64,000 nt of DNA, from contig CAJTPR010000002.1 of assembly GCA_910578275.1 (NCBI GenBank), positions 134,258 to 198,257 of the forward strand, read 5' to 3'. The notes below the pieces were generated by a model. That model ran no database searches. It worked only from the letters and a program-made list of their open reading frames with translations, and was not told the DNA's origin. The stretch comes from an uncultured Bacteroidales bacterium (GTDB lineage Bacteria; Bacteroidota; Bacteroidia; Bacteroidales; P3). Shown here piece after piece: positions 44,590 to 53,407 of the stretch. Positions within the stretch are counted from its first letter, which is position 1. Each line of letters starts with the position of its first letter. The position numbers and the translations under genes were made by a program.

Positions 44590-45411
44590 ATGGAGAAGCC
44601 GAAGGTATTGTTTGTCAGTCAGGAAATATACCCCTACACGCGAATGACGCAGATGGCCAAGTTGGGTCGTTATCTGCCGCAGGGCATTCAGGAACAGGGC
44701 AACGAGATCCGGACGTTCATGCCCCGATACGGGATCATCAATGAACGTCGGAACCAGTTGCACGAGGTCATCCGTCTTTCGGGAATCAATTTGATCATCA
44801 ACGATTCGGATCATCCGTTGGTCATCAAGGTGGCTTCCATACAAGCCGCCCGGATGCAGATTTACTTTATCGACAACGAAGAGTTCTTCTACAAGAAGAA
44901 CATGTTTGCCGACAATGGCGGCAAGTTCTATCCCGACAACGACGAAAAATGCATCTTTTTCGCCCGGGGCGTGCTGGAAACGGTGAAGAAGCTGGCTTGG
45001 GCTCCCGACATCATCCATTGCAGCGGCTGGTTCACTTCCTTGTTGCCGTTCTACGTACGCAAGTTCTACCAGGATAGTCCGGTTTTCGCCAATGCGAAAA
45101 TCATAACGGCCTTGTACAATGAAAAAAGCGCGGGATCTTTCCCGGCTTCCTTTGGCGACAAGCTGCTTTTTGACAATTTCGAGGAGAAAGACGTCAGGAA
45201 ATACGGCAAGTTCTCGCACGAGGACCTGATGCAGGCGGCCATAGACTATTCCGACGGGCTGATTTATGCCGACGAGGAAGTTGCCGACCAGGCTTGGCTC
45301 AAGGCCAAGGTGAAGGCTTCCAAGAAGCCTGTCTTGAATTATCCCGGCGAGACCGGCTACGTGGAAAAAGTGAACGCGTATTATGCAAAGTTTCTCAAAT
45401 CGGGCAAGTAA
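44590..45411 (+). CDS. Short glycogen/starch synthase (GT5 N-terminal domain only)
   Basis: 273 residues from the ATG at 44590 (MEKPKVLFVSQEIYPYTRM). It matches the N-terminal Rossmann half of GT5 synthases (SQEIYPYTRMTQMAKLGRYL, IIHCSGWFTSLLPFYV), but the usual C-terminal half with the nucleotide-sugar site is absent. Such short forms are regularly found in Bacteroidota, next to a DUF4270 gene as here, so this is not a recent truncation. Whether it makes glucan is open. Confidence 0.85.
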   Translation: MEKPKVLFVSQEIYPYTRMTQMAKLGRYLPQGIQEQGNEIRTFMPRYGIINERRNQLHEVIRLSGINLIINDSDHPLVIKVASIQAARMQIYFIDNEEFFYKKNMFADNGGKFYPDNDEKCIFFARGVLETVKKLAWAPDIIHCSGWFTSLLPFYVRKFYQDSPVFANAKIITALYNEKSAGSFPASFGDKLLFDNFEEKDVRKYGKFSHEDLMQAAIDYSDGLIYADEEVADQAWLKAKVKASKKPVLNYPGETGYVEKVNAYYAKFLKSGK

Positions 45412-45415
45412 GGAC

Positions 45416-46834
45416 ATGTTCCGGGTTTTCCTTCCGTTGCTTCCGTTGCTGGTCGCCTGTCTGCTGTCTTCGTGCAAGACGGATCCCGATTCCATATTGG
45501 GCGGCAACATGCATCCGACCGACGACCTGGTCTCGAAGTACGATACGGCTTTCACGATCGAGGCATTCAGCGTCAGCGACGATTCGTTGATCATCCAGAA
45601 CTCGAGTTCGGTGTTGCTCGGCACCTCCTTCAGTCCCGTTTTCGGCTCGGCGACATATAATCTGGCGGTACAGATACTCACCCTTCGCATCGAGGACGAC
45701 GATTCCTATGCGTATTATTCGGGTACGGATCTGGGTCTCGACAGTCGCGTGGATTCGGTCGTGCTCACGTTGCCCTATTCGGGGATTTTTCCCCATCACA
45801 AGCGCATGGACGGCCGCAAACTGGCTTTTTCCATCTACGAGATCGACGAGGAGCTGATCGACGGACAGGGCTACGACAGTGCTTACAGTTCCAACAGGGA
45901 ACCGGTTTGCAAGCCGGCTCCGATCGGCGGTCTGCTTACCGTCTACCCTAGGCCTTTCGACACGATTTACGATTCCGTGCAGGGCTTGAACATCGTTCCC
46001 GACCTCAGGGTCCATCTGGCCAAGGATTTCGGCAAAAGGCTGCTCGACATCGTGGTGAACATGAACGAGGAAGAGAAACAGGACCTGGGAGCCATGCGCA
46101 AGTACCTCAAAGGGCTTTATCTCAAGGTGGAGCCTTGCATGACCGAGGATCAGAGCATCGTGTTCTCGGTTTCCAACATATTCTCGTTGGGGGCGGATTT
46201 GACCGTCTATTTCAACGGGTCGGCGACCACGGGAACTTCCTATCAGAAATTCGTGCTGGGGCCATTGCGTTACACGCACGTGAAGCGCGACAGGAGCCTT
46301 TCGTCGGACGATCTCTACAAGTCCCAGATGCAGAACGAGGGAGATACCGCCAGCGGTTCGCAGCGACTGTACCTGGAGGGTTCCGGAGGAAGCCGCATCC
46401 GGTTCAGGATTCCCGGTTTCCAAGACGTGGTGAACGGAAACGTGGTGGTGAACCAGGCCGTGGTGGTGCTGGAGAACGCGAGTTCCGAAAGAGAACCCGA
46501 TTTCGGCGTTCCCGGGCAATTGCGTTGCATGCGTTATTACAACCGGGGAACGGAAGCCGACATACTGGATGTTTCCGATCCGGGCGGGACATACAACCGG
46601 AACAACGGCCAATATCGGGTAAATGTCACGCGTTACCTGCAACGATTGGCCTATCTGACCACCATCGACACGGCAAACAGGAAATTGTTCGACAATTATC
46701 TGGACATCGTTCCCGAGACGGACGAACGCTATGAGCAGCCCACGCGTGCGGTCCTCCATGGTCCGGGCGCCTCCGGGAAGAAAATGCGCCTGGAAGTCAT
46801 TTACACCTTGGTGAACGATACGATACAAAATTAG
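45416..46834 (+). CDS. DUF4270 family lipoprotein
   Basis: 472 residues from the ATG at 45416. Signal peptide ending in LLSSC, a lipobox (Cys20). The mature part opens KTDPDSILGGNMHPTDDLVS and continues with beta-rich sequence. The family is specific to Bacteroidota, outer-membrane-facing and of unknown role. It sits between the short synthase and glmS with 4- and 6-base gaps. Confidence 0.88.
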   Translation: MFRVFLPLLPLLVACLLSSCKTDPDSILGGNMHPTDDLVSKYDTAFTIEAFSVSDDSLIIQNSSSVLLGTSFSPVFGSATYNLAVQILTLRIEDDDSYAYYSGTDLGLDSRVDSVVLTLPYSGIFPHHKRMDGRKLAFSIYEIDEELIDGQGYDSAYSSNREPVCKPAPIGGLLTVYPRPFDTIYDSVQGLNIVPDLRVHLAKDFGKRLLDIVVNMNEEEKQDLGAMRKYLKGLYLKVEPCMTEDQSIVFSVSNIFSLGADLTVYFNGSATTGTSYQKFVLGPLRYTHVKRDRSLSSDDLYKSQMQNEGDTASGSQRLYLEGSGGSRIRFRIPGFQDVVNGNVVVNQAVVVLENASSEREPDFGVPGQLRCMRYYNRGTEADILDVSDPGGTYNRNNGQYRVNVTRYLQRLAYLTTIDTANRKLFDNYLDIVPETDERYEQPTRAVLHGPGASGKKMRLEVIYTLVNDTIQN

Positions 46835-46840
46835 TTTTTC

Positions 46841-48694
46841 ATGTGTGGAATTGTTGCTTACGTGGGAAAGAAGCAGGTCTATCCCATATTGATGAAAGGT
46901 CTGCACAGGCTTGAATACAGGGGCTACGACAGTGCCGGCATCTGCATATACAACCGCAACAGGCTCAACATATACAAGCGTCGCGGGAAAGTGGCCGACT
47001 TGGAGGAATTCGTGTCCGACAAGGACGTGTCGGGCACCATCGGCATCGCCCATACCCGTTGGGCCACCCACGGGGAGCCGAACCAATGCAACGCCCACCC
47101 GCATTTCTCGCAGTTCGCCGATCTGGCCCTTATCCACAACGGCATCATCGAGAACTACCAGACGCTCAAGAAAGAATTGATAAAGCAGGGCAGGACCTTT
47201 TACAGCGAGACCGATACGGAAGTCTTGGTGCAGCTTATCGACTACATACGCATGAAAAGCGAGGTTTCGTTGATAGATGCGGTGCATCAGGCCTTGAGCC
47301 AGGTGGTGGGAGCGTATGCGGTGGCCATCATGTCGAAGGAGTCGCCCCGTACCCTGATCGTGGCCCGCAAGGGGAGCCCGTTGGTCATCGGCATAGGCAA
47401 GGACGAGTTCCTGGCCGCTTCCGACGCCACGCCGATCGTGGAATACACCAAGGACGTGGTTTACCTGGACGAGGAGGAGATAGCCGTCTTGTCGATCAGT
47501 CCCAAAGGTAAGCCCAAGATGGAGATAACCAATCTCAAGAACGTGAAGAAGGTTCCGTTGATCCGCAAGCTGGAAATGAACCTCAGCGCGCTCGAGAAGG
47601 GCGGTTATCCGCATTTCATGCTCAAGGAGATTTACGAGCAACCCAAGACCATCCGCGACAGCCTCAGCGGAAGGATAAACATAGAACGCAACACCGTGGC
47701 CCTTTCGGGGGTCATAGACAACAAGGAGAAGTTTCTCAAGGCGCGTCGCATCATCATCGTGGGATGCGGTACTTCATGGCATGCCGGCTTGGTGGGCGAA
47801 TACGCCATCGAGGAATTGGCCCGTATCCCGGTCGAAGTGGAATACGCCTCCGAGTTCCGTTACCGCGATCCCTTGATTTATCCCGACGACGTGGTCATCG
47901 CCATTTCCCAATCGGGCGAGACGGCCGACACGCTGGCGGCGGTGAAGATCGCCAAACAGCGCGGGGCTTTCGTGTACGGCATCTGCAACGTGGTGGGTTC
48001 TTCCATCGCCCGTGCCACCGACAGCGGCAGTTACATGCACGCCGGTCCTGAGATAGGAGTGGCTTCCACCAAGGCTTTCACGGCGCAGGTGGGCGTGCTC
48101 GTGCTCCTGGCCTTGGCCTTGGCAAAGGAAAAGAAGATCATCAACGGTTCGCGCATGGAACAGATCATCAAGGCCATGTACGAACTCCCCGGGAAAATAG
48201 AGCAATCGTTGAAGCAAAACGGCGCGATCGCCGATTTTGCCAAGATATTCACCTATTCGCGCAATTTCCTTTATCTGGGACGGGGTTACAGTTATCCGTT
48301 GGCGCTCGAAGGGGCGTTGAAGCTCAAGGAGATTTCGTACATCCACGCCGAAGGGTATCCCGCCGCCGAGATGAAGCACGGTCCCATCGCCCTTATCGAT
48401 GCCGAGATGCCTGTGGTGGTCATCGCCGCCCAGAAAGAAAACTACGAGAAGATATTGAGCAATATCCAGGAAGTGAAGGCTCGCCAGGGACGTATCATTT
48501 CCATCGTGAGCGAAGGAGACACGGAAGTGAAGGCGCTTTCCGACTTCTCGGTGGAAATTCCCCAGACGGAAGCCATGTTGATGCCTATCTTGGCTTGCAT
48601 TCCCTTGCAATTGCTGGCTTATCATATCGCCGTGCAGAAAGGTTGCAACGTGGATCAGCCTCGCAACCTGGCCAAGTCGGTGACGGTGGAATAG
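46841..48694 (+). CDS. glmS: Glutamine-fructose-6-phosphate aminotransferase (isomerizing)
   Basis: 617 residues. MCGIVAYVG gives the N-terminal glutaminase Cys after Met removal; two SIS isomerase domains follow (IIVGCGTSWHAGLVGEYAIE, AISQSGETADTLAAVKIAK, FLYLGRGYSYPLALEGALKL). It makes glucosamine-6-phosphate for peptidoglycan and LPS. The C-terminus is NLAKSVTVE as expected. A small inverted repeat begins 11 bases after the stop. Confidence 0.98.
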   Translation: MCGIVAYVGKKQVYPILMKGLHRLEYRGYDSAGICIYNRNRLNIYKRRGKVADLEEFVSDKDVSGTIGIAHTRWATHGEPNQCNAHPHFSQFADLALIHNGIIENYQTLKKELIKQGRTFYSETDTEVLVQLIDYIRMKSEVSLIDAVHQALSQVVGAYAVAIMSKESPRTLIVARKGSPLVIGIGKDEFLAASDATPIVEYTKDVVYLDEEEIAVLSISPKGKPKMEITNLKNVKKVPLIRKLEMNLSALEKGGYPHFMLKEIYEQPKTIRDSLSGRINIERNTVALSGVIDNKEKFLKARRIIIVGCGTSWHAGLVGEYAIEELARIPVEVEYASEFRYRDPLIYPDDVVIAISQSGETADTLAAVKIAKQRGAFVYGICNVVGSSIARATDSGSYMHAGPEIGVASTKAFTAQVGVLVLLALALAKEKKIINGSRMEQIIKAMYELPGKIEQSLKQNGAIADFAKIFTYSRNFLYLGRGYSYPLALEGALKLKEISYIHAEGYPAAEMKHGPIALIDAEMPVVVIAAQKENYEKILSNIQEVKARQGRIISIVSEGDTEVKALSDFSVEIPQTEAMLMPILACIPLQLLAYHIAVQKGCNVDQPRNLAKSVTVE

Positions 48695-48705
48695 GCTTTT
48701 GGGAA

Positions 48706-48755
48706 AAATACCCATAAACAGGTATTTGATTTAAGGGAACGCGTATCTAATTTCG
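48706..48755 (+). promoter_or_regulatory. feoAB promoter with overlapping inverted repeat
   Basis: TTG at 48726-48728, 19 bases, then TAATTTCG at 48748-48755 (one mismatch). A 7-bp inverted repeat AAATACC (48706-48712) / GGTATTT (48721-48727) with an 8-base gap covers the upstream element, as an operator would. It could bind a metal-responsive repressor; that is inference. The same repeat might instead act as a weak glmS terminator. Confidence 0.45.
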
Positions 48756-48790
48756 CTCGTGATTCCTGAAATCCGGGTGATTCTTGCAAG

Positions 48791-51181
48791 ATGACTCTGA
48801 ATGAACTGAAAGAGGGCCAACAGGCCATGATTCTCAAGATACGGGGACGGGGGACATTCCGCCACCGCATCATAGAACTCGGTTTCGTGCGCGGGCAGAT
48901 GGTAAAGGTCCTGCGTTCGGCCCCGCTCAAGGATCCTGTCGTGTTCCGTATCCTGGAAAGCGACGTCTCGTTGCGTCGTGCGGAGGCGTCGCAGATAGAA
49001 GTCCTGGTTTGCAGTCCCGACGAGGCGAAGGAATATGCCGCCCTCAGCCCCGTGTATCGCGAGCGGCAGGATTGCTGTCAGGGCAATCCGCAAGACGATC
49101 CCCTTGAAAGGAAACTGGACAGCCATTCGGTCATCGAGGTCTGCATGGTGGGGAACCCCAACACGGGCAAGACTTCGCTCTATAACGCCCTTTCGGGGGA
49201 ATTCGAGCATGTGGGCAATTACAGCGGCGTCACGGTAAACGCCAAGACGGCGGAGTTCGTGTACAAGGGACATCGCATCCGCCTTACCGACCTGCCCGGC
49301 ACCTATTCCTTTTCTCCCTATTCCCCCGAAGAAAGGGTGGTGATGGAGCAACTCTTGGAACGCCGTCCCGACGTGATCGTGAACGTGGTCGATTCTTCCA
49401 ACTTGGAACGCAACTTGTACATGACCACCCAATTGATAGACATGGACTATCGGGTGGTCATGGCGCTCAACATGTATGACGAGTTGAAGGCTTCGGGCGC
49501 GGAATTGCAATATGATTATTTAGGAAAGTTGCTGGGCATGCCCGTGGTTCCTACCGTGGGACGCACCAAGACGGGTTGCGACGACTTGCTGGACAAGGTG
49601 ATCGACGTGAACGAAGACCGCGACCGGACCGTCCGCCACACGCACATCCCCTATCCTGAAGAGATCGAGAAGAGCCTGCACGAATTGCAGCGGCAGATAT
49701 GGCAGGATCCCTGGTACGACCGCATCCATTCGTCCCGTTACTTGGCCATCAAGTTCCTTGAAGGGGATTCGCGATGGATAGGAGAAGCGAAACTTCTGGA
49801 GAATTTCGAACGGATAGGACAAGACATACAGGACGAGCGCCGTCGTCTTCAGAAACTCTATGGCGAGGACATCGACCAGGTTTTTGCCGATTATCGCTAC
49901 GCTTTCGTGCGCGGTGCCTTGAAGGAATGTTACAAGAAGCCTTTCTCGAGAGAAAAGTCCGACAAGGCGAACAGTCAGGAAAATGCGGAGGCCATTCCCG
50001 TGAAAAGGGAGCGGCGCAGGATTACCGAAAGGCTGGACAGCGTCCTTACGCACAAGGTCTGGGGTTTCCCCATATTCATAGCCTTCATGTGGGTGATGTT
50101 CCAGGCCACGTTCGTCATCGGCCAGTATCCCATGGATTGGATCCAATCGGGCGTGGATGCCTTGGCGGCATGGTTGGGCGGGTGGATGCCCGACAACGTG
50201 TTGCGCGCGGTCTTGGTGGACGGAATCATCCAAGGCGTGGGCGGCGTGCTGGTATTCCTGCCGAACATCCTGATCCTTTTCCTTTTCATCTCGCTCATGG
50301 AGACCACCGGCTATATGGCCCGGGTGGCTTTTATCATGGACAAGCTCATGCATACCATAGGATTGCATGGAAAGTCGTTCATTCCGCTTATCATCGGCTT
50401 CGGATGCAATGTGCCGGCCGTCATGGCCACCCGTACCATCGAAAACCGCAAAGACCGCCTTATCACCATGCTGATCTTGCCGTTCATGTCTTGCAGCGCC
50501 CGGCTTCCGGTGTATGTGCTGCTGACGGGCATGTTCTTCGGCGCGCATGCAGGTACGGTCATTTTCGTCATTTATCTTTTCGGCATCTTGATATCCATTT
50601 TGTCGGCCTTGCTTTTCCGGCATACGATGTTGAAGGCTTTCGATACCCCGTTCGTCATGGAAATGCCGCCCTACCGCTGGCCGACCTTGCGTTCCGTCGG
50701 GCAAAGTCTGGGATCGCGCAGCGTGCAGTATATCAAAAAAATGGGGGGCGTCATCCTGGTCGCTTCGGTGGTGATTTGGGCCTTGGGCTATTTCCCGGCA
50801 GCAGACACGGCCTTGGCGGACGGGACGACGCGGCTGGAAGGTTCCTATCTGGGGAAGATCGGCCGCTTCATCGAGCCGGTCATCAAGCCTTTGGGCATGA
50901 ATTGGCAGATGGGAATCTGCTTGTTGGCGGGCATCTCGGCCAAGGAGGTGGTGGTAAGCACGATGAGCGTGATCATGGATCCCGCGCAGGCTTTCACGCC
51001 GCTCACGGCCTTGTCGTTCATCGTCTTCGTATTGCTGTATTTCCCGTGCGTGGCGGTCTTTTCGGCCATCGCCCGTGAAAGCGGCAGTTGGAAATGGGCG
51101 GTATTCACGGCTGTTTACACTACCGCCGTGGCTTGGCTCATGTCGTTCGCCGTTTTCCACATAGGCGGGCTGTTCATATAG
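48791..51181 (+). CDS. feoB: Fused FeoA-FeoB ferrous iron transporter
   Basis: 796 residues. Residues 1-75 are a FeoA SH3-like domain (MTLNELKEGQQAMILKIRGR, HRIIELGFVRGQMVKV). After a linker, the FeoB G-domain starts at GNPNTGKTSLYNAL (121-134) with G3 DLPGTYSFSP. The membrane part has two Gate motifs (IIGFGCNVPAVMATRTIENR; CLLAGISAKEVVVSTMSVI). It imports Fe2+ across the inner membrane. FeoA-FeoB fusions occur in Bacteroidota; FeoC is absent. Confidence 0.96.
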   Translation: MTLNELKEGQQAMILKIRGRGTFRHRIIELGFVRGQMVKVLRSAPLKDPVVFRILESDVSLRRAEASQIEVLVCSPDEAKEYAALSPVYRERQDCCQGNPQDDPLERKLDSHSVIEVCMVGNPNTGKTSLYNALSGEFEHVGNYSGVTVNAKTAEFVYKGHRIRLTDLPGTYSFSPYSPEERVVMEQLLERRPDVIVNVVDSSNLERNLYMTTQLIDMDYRVVMALNMYDELKASGAELQYDYLGKLLGMPVVPTVGRTKTGCDDLLDKVIDVNEDRDRTVRHTHIPYPEEIEKSLHELQRQIWQDPWYDRIHSSRYLAIKFLEGDSRWIGEAKLLENFERIGQDIQDERRRLQKLYGEDIDQVFADYRYAFVRGALKECYKKPFSREKSDKANSQENAEAIPVKRERRRITERLDSVLTHKVWGFPIFIAFMWVMFQATFVIGQYPMDWIQSGVDALAAWLGGWMPDNVLRAVLVDGIIQGVGGVLVFLPNILILFLFISLMETTGYMARVAFIMDKLMHTIGLHGKSFIPLIIGFGCNVPAVMATRTIENRKDRLITMLILPFMSCSARLPVYVLLTGMFFGAHAGTVIFVIYLFGILISILSALLFRHTMLKAFDTPFVMEMPPYRWPTLRSVGQSLGSRSVQYIKKMGGVILVASVVIWALGYFPAADTALADGTTRLEGSYLGKIGRFIEPVIKPLGMNWQMGICLLAGISAKEVVVSTMSVIMDPAQAFTPLTALSFIVFVLLYFPCVAVFSAIARESGSWKWAVFTAVYTTAVAWLMSFAVFHIGGLFI

Positions 51182-51354
51182 CAGGGAGGGCCGATGCCGC
51201 CAGGATCATGCGGCCATCGTCCGAATGATAAGGAAGACTTCGTTTGAGTCGATCCGGTTACTTTTTCTTGAATTCGATTTTTAAACCACTTCTCCGATAC
51301 TTTCTGTCCGCCACCCGGCTTTCAGGGATTCGTCACGGGTCCTTTCGGGCATCT

Positions 51355-51381
51355 TTGAAAGAGTCTTTTTTTGTATCTTCG
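51355..51381 (+). promoter_or_regulatory. Possible promoter for pepP
   Basis: TTG at 51355-51357 and TATCTTCG at 51374-51381 (one mismatch) with 16 bases between. The remainder of the 220-base gap after feoB (51182-51354) shows no gene or convincing hairpin. Confidence 0.4.
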
Positions 51382-51401
51382 CGCTACATTAGTTCAAGCG
51401 T

Positions 51402-52799
51402 ATGTTCGACAAGAAAGTTTACCGTGCCCGTCGTGAAAAACTCAGACAGAGCTTGCAAGGCGGCATCGTCCTCTTCCCCGGAAATCCGGAAGTTCCCTGC
51501 AACTATGCGGGCAATACCTATCCTTTTCGTCAAGACAGTAATTTTCTTTATTTCTTCGGGATACAGAAGCCCGACATGTACGGGGTGATCGACTTGGATG
51601 CCGACAAGGACTTCCTCTACGCCGACGACCTTACCATGGACGACATCATCTGGATGGGGCATCTTCCTTCCGTGTCCGAGATGGCCGCCGAGGCGGGCGT
51701 CGCGGACACCGCGTCTGTGAACGAACTGCAAAACTTGTTGCACAAGGCGGTATTGAGCCGTCGCAAGATACATTTCGTGGCTCCCTACAATATGCAGGTG
51801 GCCCAGCGTATGGCCGAATGGATGTCCGTTCCCGTGCAGAAACTCAAGGAAGGACAGTCGGTGGAACTCGTCAAGGCCATTTCGGAACAACGTTCGGTCA
51901 AGGGCAAGGAAGAACTGGCGGAAATCGAGATCGCGATGGACATAGCCTACAAGATGCACACCACGGCCATGCGCATGTGCAAGCCCGGCACGTACGAATA
52001 CCAGATTGCCGGCGCCATGGAGGGCATCGCCTTGCGGCATCACGGTGCCATGTCGTTCGCGCCCATCGTCTCGATGAACGGCCAGACGCTGCACAACCAC
52101 GACCACGGCAACCTGCTCAAGGAAGGCCGCATGATGGTGGCCGACGTGGGAGCGGAAGCGCACAGCAACTATTGTTCCGATATTACGCGTACCACGCCCG
52201 TGGGCGGCAAGTTCAATACCCGCCAGAAAGAGATCTACGAGATCGTGCTCAAGGCCAACACTTCCGTCATCGAGACGATCAAGCCCGGGCTTCCCTATCG
52301 CGACTATCATGTTTCGGCTTGCAAGATCATCGCGCAAGGCCTCAAGGACCTGGGCTTGATGAAAGGCGACGTGGAGGAGGCCGTGCAGGAAGGCGCCCAC
52401 GCCATGTTCATGCCTCACGGATTGGGGCACATGATGGGGCTGGATGTGCACGACATGGAAAACATGGGCGAGAATCTTTTCGGCTACGACGACGAAATAA
52501 GACGTTCCGACCAGTTCGGCCTTTCCTATCTTCGTCTGGGACGTCGCCTGCAACCCGGATTCGTGCTTACGGTGGAACCGGGCATCTATTTCATTCCGGC
52601 ACTCATCGACTTGTGGAAAAGCAAGGACAAGTTCACCCGGTATATCAACTACGACAAGGTGGAGGCCTACAAGGATTTCGGGGGCATCCGCATCGAAGAC
52701 GACGTGCTGGTTACCGAAAAAGGCTGCAAGGTGCTGGGACAACCCATACCCAAGACGGTGGCCGAGGTGGAAGAGGCCTGCCTCAAGACGGGAGAATAA
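51402..52799 (+). CDS. pepP: Xaa-Pro aminopeptidase (M24B)
   Basis: 465 residues. N-terminal creatinase-like domain (VYRARREKLRQSLQGGIVLF), then the pita-bread metallopeptidase: metal ligands in VADVGAEAH and SDITRTTPVGG (two Asp), HGLGHMMGLDVHD (His), LTVEPGIYFI (Glu) and GGIRIEDDVLVT (Glu). It removes N-terminal residues next to Pro. No signal peptide, so cytoplasmic. Followed by a barrel protein after 30 bases. Confidence 0.95.
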   Translation: MFDKKVYRARREKLRQSLQGGIVLFPGNPEVPCNYAGNTYPFRQDSNFLYFFGIQKPDMYGVIDLDADKDFLYADDLTMDDIIWMGHLPSVSEMAAEAGVADTASVNELQNLLHKAVLSRRKIHFVAPYNMQVAQRMAEWMSVPVQKLKEGQSVELVKAISEQRSVKGKEELAEIEIAMDIAYKMHTTAMRMCKPGTYEYQIAGAMEGIALRHHGAMSFAPIVSMNGQTLHNHDHGNLLKEGRMMVADVGAEAHSNYCSDITRTTPVGGKFNTRQKEIYEIVLKANTSVIETIKPGLPYRDYHVSACKIIAQGLKDLGLMKGDVEEAVQEGAHAMFMPHGLGHMMGLDVHDMENMGENLFGYDDEIRRSDQFGLSYLRLGRRLQPGFVLTVEPGIYFIPALIDLWKSKDKFTRYINYDKVEAYKDFGGIRIEDDVLVTEKGCKVLGQPIPKTVAEVEEACLKTGE

Positions 52800-52829
52800 G
52801 CAGAACATTAATAACTAAAACCCAATAAG

Positions 52830-53396
52830 ATGAAAAAGTTGATCATGATCGGTTTTACGGCACTGATGTTTGCCGTATCGGCTAGTTTTTCGTCGGTTCG
52901 TGCCGGCGGTGTCTATGAAGGCCTGGCTCCCGGAAAATCCGTTCTGGGCGTGAAACTGGGTCTTTCCAATACGGTGGGTGCCAACGTTACCTACGATTAT
53001 GCGCTGGCCCGTGTATGGAAAGGTACTTTCACCATCGGTGGACAAATCGGATACATGTGGGATGGCTGGAATGAAAGCCACAACGGTACAAAATGGGCCT
53101 ACAACAGCAATATGCTTGATTTCAAGGTAAGAACCACTTACCGTCTCAACGTGGTGGTTCCCGAATGGGAAGTGTATGCCGGCTTGGGACTCGGTGGCGG
53201 TGTGAACCTGAAGGATTCGAAAGTCAAGGATTCCGGTGTCAAGGTAAAAGCGCACAGCAATTACGGTTTCTTCTCCGGTGCTTTCATCCTGGGTACTTCC
53301 TACAACTTCACCCAGAACATCGGCGTGAACCTCGAATTCGATTTCGGTAACTGGGAACAAGCTTGGGTGAACCTCGGCGTGAACTTCAAATTCTAA
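52830..53396 (+). CDS. Small outer-membrane beta-barrel protein
   Basis: 188 residues. Signal peptide MKKLIMIGFTALMFAVSASF, cleaved around SVRAGG. Eight or so amphipathic strands (VLGVKLGLSNTVGANVTYDY, YAGLGLGGGVNL) and a C-terminal aromatic strand ending VNFKF, as recognised by the BAM complex. Porin/OmpA-barrel-like; specific function unknown. Confidence 0.8.
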   Translation: MKKLIMIGFTALMFAVSASFSSVRAGGVYEGLAPGKSVLGVKLGLSNTVGANVTYDYALARVWKGTFTIGGQIGYMWDGWNESHNGTKWAYNSNMLDFKVRTTYRLNVVVPEWEVYAGLGLGGGVNLKDSKVKDSGVKVKAHSNYGFFSGAFILGTSYNFTQNIGVNLEFDFGNWEQAWVNLGVNFKF

Positions 53397-53407
53397 TTTG
53401 AGCGACC

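Noticed and set aside
44590..45411. Glycogen synthase pseudogene
   Set aside because: The short form is a regular Bacteroidota architecture with an intact frame and conserved neighbours.
45395..47641. 748-residue antisense frame across the DUF4270 gene and glmS
   Set aside because: Spans two well-supported genes and has no recognisable motif.
49520..51160. 546-residue antisense frame across feoB
   Set aside because: Same reason; FeoB sense motifs are intact.
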